From: an uncultured Campylobacter sp.
GTDB taxonomy: Bacteria > Campylobacterota > Campylobacteria > Campylobacterales > Campylobacteraceae
NCBI GenBank assembly: GCA_934728065.1
Contig: CAKVDW010000001.1
Span: 176,995-240,994, forward strand
Reading direction: 5' to 3'
Length of the DNA: 64,000 bases
Shown piece after piece: positions 33,527-41,800 of this stretch. The notes under the pieces are model-generated. The model was given only the letters and a program-made list of their open reading frames with translations, made no database searches and had not been told where the DNA came from. How positions within the stretch are numbered: position 1 is the first letter of the stretch; every line of letters starts with the position of its first letter. The translations under genes and the position numbers were made by a program.

Positions 33527-34339
33527 ATGAAAAAGATATCTCCTATGCTTGCTGCTTTATTTTTTGGAGTAAGCTTAAATGCCGCTGTTGTAGCCACTGT
33601 TGATGGTAAAAATATTAGCGATACGCAAATTAATGAGGAACTAGCCCCTCTTTTAAGAGGACAAAAGATAAATTCTTTGCCAGCTCAAGAAAAAAGATTA
33701 TTAGTCCAACAATACATAGCCCAAAAACTCATACTTGAAGATGCTAAAAGACAAGGTTTAGATAAGGGTTCAGAGTTTAACAAAATGCTTGAAAGGGCTA
33801 AAGAGGAAATCGCTTTAAATTTGTATCAAAAGAAACTTTATGACTCTGTAAAGGTTGATAGCTCGAAGATTAAAGCTGCTTATGATAGAAATAAAAGCCA
33901 ATTCGTTCGTCCAGCTCGCGTTCAAGCTAAACATATATTAGTAAAAAGCGAAGCAGATGCAAGAAATATCATCAATGAGCTTAAAAATTTAAAAGGCAAT
34001 GAGTTGGATAATAAATTCAGCGAAATTGCAAGAACAAAGTCGATAGACGGTTCAGCCCAAAATGGTGGCGAACTCGGTTGGTTTGGCGAAGGTGATATGG
34101 TAAAACCTTTTTCAGATGCTGCTTTTTCGCTTAAAAAGGGAGAAATTTCCAAAAATCCTATAAAAACAGAATTTGGTTTTCATATCATTTTGAAAAAAGA
34201 TGCTCAGGCAAAAACTCAGCTTAGTTACGACCAAGTAAAACCAAGCTTAGAGAATGATTACAAAATGCAAGAGGTGCAAAGACTCATCGCCCAAAAAGCT
34301 CAAGAGCTTTATGGCAAAGCTAAGGTAGAGCTTAAATAA
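33527..34339 (+). CDS. peb4: Periplasmic peptidyl-prolyl isomerase PEB4 (CBF2, SurA-like)
   Basis: 270 residues with signal peptide [20 protein letters not shown]-terminal helical chaperone part ([20 protein letters not shown]) and a parvulin domain ([47 protein letters not shown]). In C. jejuni PEB4 helps fold outer membrane proteins and affects adhesion and biofilm. Such a chaperone would serve the barrel proteins encoded in this window. The fba gene follows with no gap. Confidence 0.93.
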   Translation: MKKISPMLAALFFGVSLNAAVVATVDGKNISDTQINEELAPLLRGQKINSLPAQEKRLLVQQYIAQKLILEDAKRQGLDKGSEFNKMLERAKEEIALNLYQKKLYDSVKVDSSKIKAAYDRNKSQFVRPARVQAKHILVKSEADARNIINELKNLKGNELDNKFSEIARTKSIDGSAQNGGELGWFGEGDMVKPFSDAAFSLKKGEISKNPIKTEFGFHIILKKDAQAKTQLSYDQVKPSLENDYKMQEVQRLIAQKAQELYGKAKVELK

Positions 34340-35404
34340 ATGGGCGTTTTGGACATAGTTAAGGCTGGTGTTGTAAGCGGCGATGAGCTAAATAAAGTTT
34401 ATGATTACGCCAAAGCGCAAGGCTTTGCGATACCAGCGGTAAATGTAGTCGGCTCAAACTCCATAAATGCGGTTTTAGAGTGTGCTAAAAAGGTAAATTC
34501 GCCCGTCATCATTCAGTTTTCAAACGGCGGGGCGAAATTTATGGCGGGCAAAAACTGCCCTAATGGTGATGTTTTGGGCGCGATAAGTGGCGCAAAACAC
34601 ATTCATTTGCTCGCTCAAAGCTACGGCGTGCCTGTGATAATCCATACTGACCACGCTGCAAGAAAGCTTTTGCCGTGGATTGATGGGCTTATAAACGCTA
34701 GTATAGAGCATAAAAAGGCGTTTGGCGTGGCTTTGTTTAGCTCACATATGCTGGATTTGAGTGAGGAAAGCCTTGAAAGTAATTTAAGCACCTGCGAGAG
34801 CTATCTTAAAAGGCTCAGCGAGCTTGGAATTTGCCTTGAAATCGAGCTTGGCTGCACGGGCGGCGAAGAGGATGGCGTGGATAATACAGGCATTGACAAT
34901 GCTAAACTTTACACACAGCCCGCTGATGTCGCACTTGCCTTTGAAAGACTTGGCAAAATCAGCGATAAATTCAGCATCGCTGCAAGTTTTGGCAATGTGC
35001 ACGGCGTTTATAAGCCCGGCAATGTGAGCTTGCAACCGAGCATTTTAAAGAATTCACAAGCCTTTGTCAAGGAAAAATTTGCCTTGCAAAGCGATAAGCC
35101 TGTGAATTTCGTCTTTCACGGCGGAAGTGGCAGCGAGCTAAAAGACATAAAAGATGCTGTAAGCTACGGCGTGATAAAGATGAATATCGACACAGACACG
35201 CAATGGGCGTTTTGGGACGGGGTGCGAAACTATGAAAGCACCAACAGAGCGTATTTGCAAGGGCAAATCGGCAACCCAGAGGGCGATGATAAGCCAAACA
35301 AGAAGTATTACGACCCGCGCGTGTGGCTAAGGGCTGGCGAGGAAAGTATGATAAAGCGACTTGAAGTGGCTTTTGAGGATTTAAACTGCATAAATAGAAA
35401 CTGA
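34340..35404 (+). CDS. fba: Fructose-bisphosphate aldolase, class II
   Basis: 354 residues; ATG abuts the peb4 stop. Zinc-enzyme motifs: VIIHTDHAARKLLPWIDG (His ligand), LEIELGCTGGEEDGVDN, SIAASFGNVHGVYKPGNV, VFHGGSGSELKDI and NIDTDTQWAFWDGV. In Campylobacter, most of which lack a complete glycolysis, it works mainly in gluconeogenesis. A strong hairpin overlaps the stop codon. Confidence 0.95.
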   Translation: MGVLDIVKAGVVSGDELNKVYDYAKAQGFAIPAVNVVGSNSINAVLECAKKVNSPVIIQFSNGGAKFMAGKNCPNGDVLGAISGAKHIHLLAQSYGVPVIIHTDHAARKLLPWIDGLINASIEHKKAFGVALFSSHMLDLSEESLESNLSTCESYLKRLSELGICLEIELGCTGGEEDGVDNTGIDNAKLYTQPADVALAFERLGKISDKFSIAASFGNVHGVYKPGNVSLQPSILKNSQAFVKEKFALQSDKPVNFVFHGGSGSELKDIKDAVSYGVIKMNIDTDTQWAFWDGVRNYESTNRAYLQGQIGNPEGDDKPNKKYYDPRVWLRAGEESMIKRLEVAFEDLNCINRN

Positions 35405-35430
35405 ATTTGCTAAAATTGCAAATTCAGTTT
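35398..35430 (+). terminator. Terminator overlapping the fba stop codon
   Basis: AAACTGAATTTGC (35398-35410) and GCAAATTCAGTTT (35418-35430), perfect 13-base stem with seven-base loop; the fba TGA lies in the left arm. Confidence 0.75.
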
Positions 35431-35693
35431 ATCGCAAAAATAAAAGCTAATTTGCGCGAGTTTTATTTGATTTTTAAGAAATATAAAATTTAGTCCTTTA
35501 AATATCTAAAATTTGGGTTTTATATAAAGATAAAAGAAAATGCAAAGATTGATAAAATTTATTTTAAAAAATAAAATTCACAAATAAAAAAATTTCTTTT
35601 TTTTAAAAAAATTTACAAATTTTTGGCAAAATTTTGTTTAAATTTTGAGTAAGATTAAAAAATGAAAGTTAAATTTGCAAAAAAGAGAGTAAA

Positions 35694-36995
35694 ATGAGCC
35701 AAATCGACCAACTTGTCCTGCCTGAAATCAAAGAACGCAAGGGCTTTTTAGTTTATCTTAAAATCGTTTTTATTCCTTGTCTTATCTATGCCCTTTTGCT
35801 TTTGGCGTATTTTGGGCATATAGATTTTAAGATAAATATTTTAACCCTTGCGCTTATGGGGTTTATTTTGCTAGTTGCTCTTATCCTTGCTCGCCACAAT
35901 GCTGAATACGCTTCAAGCTTGTTTGAACAACAAAAAGATGAATTTAAACAGGCTTTAAAAAGTTATATTATGAAAAATTTTTTACAAATAGGCAAAGAAA
36001 CGAAATGTAATGGCAGTTTTGACAGCTTTGCGACAAATTACATTAGAGCTTCACGCAATGAAAATTACGCAAGTGTCGCGCCTAGTTTCTTTTCCGCGAT
36101 GGGCATTTTAGGCACATTTATTAGTATAGCATTGTTTGTGCCAAATTTTAACGCCAATGATTTAAATTCACTTGAGCGTGAAATTTCACTTTTTTTAAGC
36201 GGTATAGCCACAGCTTTTTATATATCTATTTATGGAATTTTTTTATCTTTGTGGTGGGTCTTTTTTGAGCGTTTTGGCAGAAGCAAAATGCAAAAATTGC
36301 TTGAGCGTTTAAAGAATTCAACGAGCATTTTTTTTTGGACAAAAGAGGAATTAGAGCAAAGATACCTCACTCAAGGTTTAGCTCATTTTGATAAAGTCGG
36401 CGTGATTTTCGAGCAAGTCAGTAACCAAGACTTTTTCAAAGAGCTTAATTACAGCATAGAAAGAAAATTTGGACTTTTTCAAGAAATGCTTAATGTCGAA
36501 GAAAAGGCTATACGCGTAAGTGGCGAACACATCAAACAAAGTATGAGCGAACTTAACCGCTCTCACAGGAATCAAAAAGAATTAAGCAAGGTGTATTTGG
36601 ATATGACCGATACCATCAACACCTTTAATCAGAATTTAAGAGAAATCAACACAAAGATGAGCGAGCAGTATAACAGGCTTACTGATATAAGCGCTGATAG
36701 AATTCAACACCTTGATAAAACCCTTGCTACCCTTGATGAAAAGATAGAAAATTTTAAAAAGAGTTTTGGGCATTATCAAGATTCAATGTTGCAAAATCAA
36801 GAAAAGGTGTTTTTAGGCTTTAAAGAAGCTCTCATACAAGGCATAAGAGAGTTTAAAGAAGCTTATGAGGATGAAAAACACATTGATGGAGGCATAGAGC
36901 TTATGTCTCAACTTAAGGCTGAGATGAGCGAACTTGACAACGAAGCTAGCGAGGTCATCGCTAAACTTAACAAAGATGGCGAGCTTTCAAAATAA
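35694..36995 (+). CDS. MotA/TolQ/ExbB-family membrane protein with long coiled-coil tail
   Basis: 433 residues. Four membrane helices: about 20-42, 48-67, 126-150 (FFSAMGILGTFISIALFV) and 165-195 (SGIATAFYISIYGIFLSLWW). The last pair carries the MotA/ExbB signature. The remaining 240 residues are cytoplasmic and strongly helical, with a predicted coiled coil (IKQSMSELNRSHRNQKELSK). A MotB/OmpA-like partner starts three bases after it, so the two form a stator-like complex. The pair resembles C. jejuni Cj0598-Cj0599 by memory and is separate from the flagellar motAB. The 289-base upstream region is AT-rich and holds the promoter, which I cannot place exactly. Confidence 0.75.
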   Translation: MSQIDQLVLPEIKERKGFLVYLKIVFIPCLIYALLLLAYFGHIDFKINILTLALMGFILLVALILARHNAEYASSLFEQQKDEFKQALKSYIMKNFLQIGKETKCNGSFDSFATNYIRASRNENYASVAPSFFSAMGILGTFISIALFVPNFNANDLNSLEREISLFLSGIATAFYISIYGIFLSLWWVFFERFGRSKMQKLLERLKNSTSIFFWTKEELEQRYLTQGLAHFDKVGVIFEQVSNQDFFKELNYSIERKFGLFQEMLNVEEKAIRVSGEHIKQSMSELNRSHRNQKELSKVYLDMTDTINTFNQNLREINTKMSEQYNRLTDISADRIQHLDKTLATLDEKIENFKKSFGHYQDSMLQNQEKVFLGFKEALIQGIREFKEAYEDEKHIDGGIELMSQLKAEMSELDNEASEVIAKLNKDGELSK

Positions 36996-36997
36996 GA

Positions 36998-37864
36998 ATG
37001 AAAAAGTTACACGATAAACAAGATGAGCTTTTTTACGCTACCTACGCAAATCTCATCGCTGGACTTTTGTTCATTTTTTTGTTTATTTTAGCGGCTATTT
37101 TGATTAAAAACACCTATACTAAAAGCGAATTTGAAAACACAAGACAAAGTTTAAATGAAGAAAAAGCTAAATTTGAGGCAGAAAAAGATGAATTTAAACA
37201 AAGTCAAGCTTTCATCTATGAGCTTGGCAAAAGGCTTAAAAATACTGATACAAGCTCGTTAAACGCAAAAGATGAAGGTGCGCTTGTTTTGTTGGCTGAT
37301 TTAGATAAAAAAGAGGAAAAGCTTAAAAATTTCAAAGATAATTTCAAACAACTCAAACAAGAAATAATGAATTTAGAACTTGCTAAAAACAACCTTATAC
37401 TAGAACTTCAAGCTAAATTTGACTCAAATATCACCCTTAACACAAAAACAGGTTCTTTGGTGTTATTTAACGAGTCTTTATTTAATCAAGGCTCTTATAT
37501 ACTTAAAAATGAGGTCAAGCCAAGATTAAGAACTGTTTTAAGCGAATATTTTAACGCCATTTTGCAAGATAAAGAGTTGTATAAAAGCATAGACAATATT
37601 ACCATTCAAAGTTATGTTGGCGATGAGGGATACAGCTTTGCCCACAAAATAGACCTTTCATCAAAAAGGGCGAGCGAGTTGATGAATTTTATTTTTTCTT
37701 TCTATAAAGATGAAAGGCTTCACAAACTACTTCTAGCAAGTGGTAGAGTGCTTTCTCCACTTGAAGAGGACGGTAAAATTTTAAACAGCAGGATAGAGAT
37801 AGATTTTTCTCTTTCTAATGATTTTATTTTAGAAAAAATGGAAGATTTTTTCAACAAGCAATGA
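36998..37864 (+). CDS. MotB/OmpA-family protein, partner of the MotA-like gene
   Basis: 288 residues. One membrane helix near the N-terminus (residues about 17-37, ANLIAGLLFIFLFILAAILI), a coiled-coil stretch (about 42-145) and a C-terminal OmpA-type peptidoglycan-binding domain (DNITIQSYVGDEGYSFAHK, then DLSSKRASELMNFIFSF). In MotB and ZorB the helix starts with an Asp that carries protons; here the matching residue is Asn18. The complex may therefore be a tether or a sensor rather than a proton-driven motor. It overlaps the PLP enzyme gene by ATGA. Confidence 0.75.
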   Translation: MKKLHDKQDELFYATYANLIAGLLFIFLFILAAILIKNTYTKSEFENTRQSLNEEKAKFEAEKDEFKQSQAFIYELGKRLKNTDTSSLNAKDEGALVLLADLDKKEEKLKNFKDNFKQLKQEIMNLELAKNNLILELQAKFDSNITLNTKTGSLVLFNESLFNQGSYILKNEVKPRLRTVLSEYFNAILQDKELYKSIDNITIQSYVGDEGYSFAHKIDLSSKRASELMNFIFSFYKDERLHKLLLASGRVLSPLEEDGKILNSRIEIDFSLSNDFILEKMEDFFNKQ

Positions 37865-38787
37865 GCCTTCAAAGCAGGATTGATGAAGTAAGGATTGATG
37901 AATTCAGCTTTTTTGTCAAAAGAGATGATTTGCTTGGGGATATTTGTGGGGGAAATAAGGCAAGAAAGCTTGAATTTTTCATCAAAAATGCCCACAAATT
38001 TGCAAAAAATACCAAAATTATCAGCTTTGGCAGCTCTCAAAGCAATGCTTTAGCCGCATTAAGTGAATTCGCTCGACAAAATGGCTTTGAATGTATCTTT
38101 GTGTGCGAAAAAATTTCAAATTTCTTAAAACAAAATCCTTGTGGAAATTATGCCCTTGCCTTGAAAAATGGCGCAAAAATTATAGAAAATTTAGATTTTA
38201 AAACTCGTAAGGAAAAGGCATTGAGCCTTTTTAGTGAAAATGATATTTTTATAAACGAGGGCATAGCGTGCAAAGAAGCACAAATTGGTTTTCAAACACT
38301 AGCTAAAGAGATAAAAGTTCAAAGCAAGGCTTTAGGGCGTGAGTTTGACATTTTTTTGCCAGCTGGCACGGGTGTAAGTGCGCTTTACTTGGCTAAATTT
38401 AGCAAATGTCGCGTATTTACTTGCGCTTGCGTTGGAGATGAAAGCTATCTTAAACGACAAATGCTTGAACTAGAGCCAAATTTTTGCATAAAGCTTTTGG
38501 ATAAAAACTCTTTTTCCCTCTCAAATTCAAGCCACAAAGGACTTTTTATCTTAAAAACTCCAAAAAAATTTCACTTTGCCAAGCCGCACAAAGAACTTTT
38601 AAATATTTATCAAAGAGCCTTAAAAGAGTGTGAAATTGAATTCAGCCTGCTTTATGATAGCGTGGGATTACACACAATGCTTTTTTATAAAACTCACTTT
38701 CACAAACCCATTCTTTACATACATCAAGGTGGGTTAAACGCTAATGCTTCAATGCTTGAGCGTTACGAATTTAAAGGCTTACTTTAA
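37861..38787 (+). CDS. PLP-dependent enzyme, ACC deaminase / D-cysteine desulfhydrase-like
   Basis: 308 residues. The PLP lysine lies in CGGNKARKLEFFIKN near residue 36, followed by the substrate Ser/Asn loop FGSSQSNALAALSEFA and the phosphate-binding LPAGTGVSALYLAK. Fold type II. Members deaminate ACC or break down D-cysteine. This one is divergent and slightly short, so the substrate is open. It is translationally coupled to the MotB-like gene, an unexpected pairing. The stop is followed by ybgC on the same strand after 44 bases. Confidence 0.75.
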   Translation: MSLQSRIDEVRIDEFSFFVKRDDLLGDICGGNKARKLEFFIKNAHKFAKNTKIISFGSSQSNALAALSEFARQNGFECIFVCEKISNFLKQNPCGNYALALKNGAKIIENLDFKTRKEKALSLFSENDIFINEGIACKEAQIGFQTLAKEIKVQSKALGREFDIFLPAGTGVSALYLAKFSKCRVFTCACVGDESYLKRQMLELEPNFCIKLLDKNSFSLSNSSHKGLFILKTPKKFHFAKPHKELLNIYQRALKECEIEFSLLYDSVGLHTMLFYKTHFHKPILYIHQGGLNANASMLERYEFKGLL

Positions 38788-38831
38788 AATGTTATAATAT
38801 TTTTTAAGTCAAATTCAAAAAAGGAAAAACG

Positions 38832-39221
38832 ATGAAATTTAGAATTTATTATGAGGACACAGATGCTGGAGGCGTTGTATATCATAGCAAGTATTTGAAT
38901 TTTTGCGAAAGGGCAAGAAGTGAGCTTTTTTTTGAAAAATATCCACATATTTTTAATTCAAGCACAGGACATTTTTTGCTTGCAAAGGCAAAGTGCAACT
39001 TTTTAAAACCAGCCAAACTTGGCGATAAGCTTGAAATTAAAAATACGCTTTTGCAAGTTAAAAATGCTAGTGTCCTTGTAAAGCAAGAGATTTTCAGGGA
39101 CGATGAAAAGCTTTTTAGTGCGGATTTTACCCTTGTTTATGTCAAAGATGAAAAGGCTACGCCGATGAGCAAGGAACTAAAAAGCATTTTTTGTGAGATT
39201 TTTAATTCTCCTCAAAGTTAA
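38832..39221 (+). CDS. ybgC: YbgC/FadM-type acyl-CoA thioesterase
   Basis: 129 residues, a single hot-dog domain. The catalytic motif YYEDTDAGGVVYHSKYLNFCERAR near the start holds the Asp. It hydrolyses short or medium acyl-CoA or acyl-ACP thioesters; in many bacteria the gene stands beside tol-pal, but not here. It overlaps the convergent lipoprotein gene by 20 bases. It starts a block I recall as C. jejuni Cj0965-Cj0956. Confidence 0.88.
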   Translation: MKFRIYYEDTDAGGVVYHSKYLNFCERARSELFFEKYPHIFNSSTGHFLLAKAKCNFLKPAKLGDKLEIKNTLLQVKNASVLVKQEIFRDDEKLFSADFTLVYVKDEKATPMSKELKSIFCEIFNSPQS

Positions 39222-40236
39222 ATTCTAAAGCTTTCATTATTTTGATTTTGTATATGATTTGATTATTTTGCATTTTTTCTTTAAAAATACTTGAGCCTTT
39301 ATTCATTAAATTTGAATAAAAATAATCAAGTCCAACACTTGTAGAATAAGCTACCCAATTATAATCAATGCTTTGATTAAGCATTTCATTTGAATAACTT
39401 AAAAAAATATCATCATTTGAAATAGAATTAGCAATATACATTTTACTTCTATCCTCTGGCTGGGTGAGAGTAAAAAGTGAGGGGTTATAGCCTATTTGTG
39501 TGGATAAAACAGCAAAAGGATACATACTGTTACTTCTTAACTGCGAAGCGACAATCGCGCTTTTTACTAAGGGTGTATTTAAAAAGACACTCGCACCGCT
39601 TAAATTTCCTTTAGAGCGGATTAAATTTGGAAAATTTATCTTTTCGCCTACAACACTGTAAGTTCTTACGCTTTTTGCATTTTTGATGAGTTTTTGATTA
39701 AGATTGTTTGAAAGTGCTGAGTTGTCATAAAAACTTGCTATATTGCCATTTGTTATAGTTAAGAGTTGTTGAATTTGCCCTTCATAATCTATACCGCCAA
39801 AGTAAATTTTTGAAGAGTTGATATTTGTGTTGTTTTTATGTAAGGTTGGGATATAAAAGTGCATATCAGGGTCAATAGCAGCTAAAATATTTGCTCCCCT
39901 TAAGGTAAAACCCGCGATGATAAAACGAAAATCCTGCCTTTCAAGCTCTTTTATGAGTTCTCGTATCTTTGTTTCATCCTCATCGCCGATTAAAAAAACT
40001 TTTATATCTAGGTTTGAATCTCGCCTGACAACATAAGCTATGCTTGAGTTGATGATGATACTAGAATAGCTTTTTATCGTTTTTTCGGGTATGATGATGG
40101 CTACCTTGTTTAAAGAATTAGCACTAATGCGTGTTGAACCTGTGTCGCCTTTAATGCTTGGTCCTTGAACGGTTAAAGAACAGCCCGTTAAAAACAAGAG
40201 TAAAAAACCTAAAAAAACGCCTTTTTTCATCATCAC
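39202..40236 (-). CDS. Large periplasmic lipoprotein, LpoA/Leu-Ile-Val-binding-like fold suspected
   Basis: 344 residues. Lipoprotein signal ending in LLLFLTGC. The mature part looks like a type I periplasmic binding fold: KVAIIIPEKTIKSYSSIIIN, then alternating strands such as DFRFIIAGFTLRGANILAAI. Three consecutive ATG codons open the gene, so the exact start may be 40236, 40233 or 40230. No transporter genes adjoin it, so a structural or peptidoglycan-enzyme-activating role is as likely as solute binding. Function unknown. Confidence 0.7.
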   Translation of the reverse strand: MMMKKGVFLGFLLLFLTGCSLTVQGPSIKGDTGSTRISANSLNKVAIIIPEKTIKSYSSIIINSSIAYVVRRDSNLDIKVFLIGDEDETKIRELIKELERQDFRFIIAGFTLRGANILAAIDPDMHFYIPTLHKNNTNINSSKIYFGGIDYEGQIQQLLTITNGNIASFYDNSALSNNLNQKLIKNAKSVRTYSVVGEKINFPNLIRSKGNLSGASVFLNTPLVKSAIVASQLRSNSMYPFAVLSTQIGYNPSLFTLTQPEDRSKMYIANSISNDDIFLSYSNEMLNQSIDYNWVAYSTSVGLDYFYSNLMNKGSSIFKEKMQNNQIIYKIKIMKALEFNFEEN

Positions 40237-40271
40237 TACTTTCTAAAATAAATTCACAAAGTGTAATTTTG

Positions 40272-40886
40272 TCATAAAAGACCTTTGATTTTGTTTAAAT
40301 CTTTGACAAATTCTTTTTCATAACTTGGGTTTTTGAGTATAAAATCAATGTCAAAACTTGGCATTATCCACGAATTTTTATAAGTCCAAAGTTCCCCTCT
40401 TAATCTTGCAAAATCTTCAAAGCCCAAATTTATAAAACTGTCCTCGCCCAAAATGAGTAAAACACTTGGTTTAATAAGCCTAAATTCAGCCCAAAAATAC
40501 GGCAAGCACAAAGAAAGAGCTAGGGCATCATTTTTATTTCCGCTAAAACACTTATATATATAGCTCATATAAATTTCATCTTGTTTTAAATCAAGCACAG
40601 CTTTTATTAAATTTAAAAGTTTTTTGCCCTTGCGTGAGTTGAGCAAAATTCCGCTTTCATCTTCATTTTTGTCCGCAAAACTATCAAGCACCATAAGTTT
40701 GCTTTGCTTTAAAAAAGGTTCTACAAGGGCGTTTTTGCGTTTTTTTGACAAGGCGCAAAGCTCACAAACACTAATATCTTTTCTTAACTCTATAAAATCG
40801 CTTTTTGTTTCCTGTATGGGCAATTCTTTATCCACAAATTCATAACCAAAGCTTTTAAGATAGTGTAAATTTCGTATTTTGCTCAT
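40272..40886 (-). CDS. Uracil-DNA glycosylase superfamily protein
   Basis: 204 residues. An N-terminal CELCALSKKR pair of cysteines, a central motif around VLDSFADKNEDESGILLNSR, and a later ILGEDSFINLGF resemble family 4/5 uracil-DNA glycosylases, which hold a [4Fe-4S] cluster. The active-site GEAPG of true family 4 enzymes is replaced by DSFAD-type residues. It may therefore be a divergent or inactive member. It lies behind the lipoprotein gene's promoter region and divergent from rpmH. Confidence 0.6.
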   Translation of the reverse strand: MSKIRNLHYLKSFGYEFVDKELPIQETKSDFIELRKDISVCELCALSKKRKNALVEPFLKQSKLMVLDSFADKNEDESGILLNSRKGKKLLNLIKAVLDLKQDEIYMSYIYKCFSGNKNDALALSLCLPYFWAEFRLIKPSVLLILGEDSFINLGFEDFARLRGELWTYKNSWIMPSFDIDFILKNPSYEKEFVKDLNKIKGLL

Positions 40887-41024
40887 TTTTTCTCTTGTCT
40901 TTTATTAAAGTCATTATATCATAAATTTATCAGTGCATTTTTAAGAATTTAAAAAAGTTAAAAGCAAATTAAGCAAGATTTAGCTATAATGCGAAATTTA
41001 AATTATATATTTTAAGGATAAACG

Positions 41025-41159
41025 ATGAAAAGAACTTATCAGCCACATAAAACACCAAGAAAACGCACCCACGGTTTTCGTGCGCGTATGAAGAGCAAGA
41101 ATGGGCGCAAGGTCATCAATGCAAGACGAGCTAAAGGCAGAAAAAGACTTGCGGTGTGA
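41025..41159 (+). CDS. rpmH: Ribosomal protein L34
   Basis: 44 residues, [20 protein letters not shown] and the basic tail [23 protein letters not shown] lies nine bases before the ATG, and TATAAT at 40984-40989 is the promoter -10. It leads the classical rpmH-rnpA-yidD-yidC-jag-mnmE operon. Its stop overlaps the rnpA start (GTGA). Confidence 0.97.
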   Translation: MKRTYQPHKTPRKRTHGFRARMKSKNGRKVINARRAKGRKRLAV

Positions 41160-41482
41160 GAAAATTTGCCAGCATTAAAGACGACAAAGAATTTGCTCGG
41201 CTTTATAAGGAAGCAAGAAAGTGGTATTGCGAAGTAGGGGTGATTTTTTATCAAAGTAGCGAGGAAAACAAAATCGCCGTCATCGCAAGCAAAAAGGTAG
41301 GAAAAGCAGTAGCTAGAAATAGGGCAAAAAGGCTTTTAAGAGTTGTTTTTTTTCAAATGCAAGATAGGCTTAAAAGTGGTAAATATATACTTGTAGCCAA
41401 ATCAGAGCTTTTGAGCGCGTCCTTTTTGAAGCTACAAAAGAATTTAGAATGGGGTTTTAAAAAATTAGAATGCTTAAAATAA
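41156..41482 (+). CDS. rnpA: Ribonuclease P protein component
   Basis: 108 residues from GTG 41156. The RNR motif region reads [21 protein letters not shown], typical of RnpA, which binds the catalytic RNA and pre-tRNA leader. The RNA subunit gene is not in the window. It overlaps yidD by 13 bases. Confidence 0.95.
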   Translation: MRKFASIKDDKEFARLYKEARKWYCEVGVIFYQSSEENKIAVIASKKVGKAVARNRAKRLLRVVFFQMQDRLKSGKYILVAKSELLSASFLKLQKNLEWGFKKLECLK

Positions 41483-41799
41483 GTGCTTTAAAGATGATTT
41501 ATTTTTATCAGTGTTTTTTGAGCGTGCTTAAAGCACCTTGCTGTCGGTATTATCCGTCTTGCTCAAGTTATGCTTATCAAAGTTTTGAAAAAAATAATGT
41601 CTTTGTTGCCTTTTGGGCGAGTTTTTTAAGGATACTTAGGTGCAATGCTTATTTTAAGGGAGGTTTTGATTACCCAAAAATCAATAGAAAAAAAATAAAA
41701 CTTACTCAAGGAAGGTTAAGCTCAAGGCTTAAATTTTTGTATATTCCTTGTGCTAAAGATGAATTTTATATTGTTAAAATCGTATTTAAAGGGAAATAA
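41470..41799 (+). CDS. yidD: Membrane protein insertion efficiency factor YidD
   Basis: 109 residues. The family core APCCRYYPSCSSYAYQSFEK lies near residue 22, followed by RILRCNAYFKGGFDYP. A small membrane-associated protein assisting YidC-dependent insertion, encoded as usual between rnpA and yidC. Confidence 0.93.
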   Translation: MLKISALKMIYFYQCFLSVLKAPCCRYYPSCSSYAYQSFEKNNVFVAFWASFLRILRCNAYFKGGFDYPKINRKKIKLTQGRLSSRLKFLYIPCAKDEFYIVKIVFKGK

Positions 41800-41800
41800 A

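Noticed and set aside
35694..37864. Zorya anti-phage system (ZorA/ZorB)
   Set aside because: The pair has MotA/MotB-like architecture, but no ZorC, ZorD or ZorE is present, the key Asp is missing in the MotB-like partner, and the same pair sits in an ordinary C. jejuni gene block.
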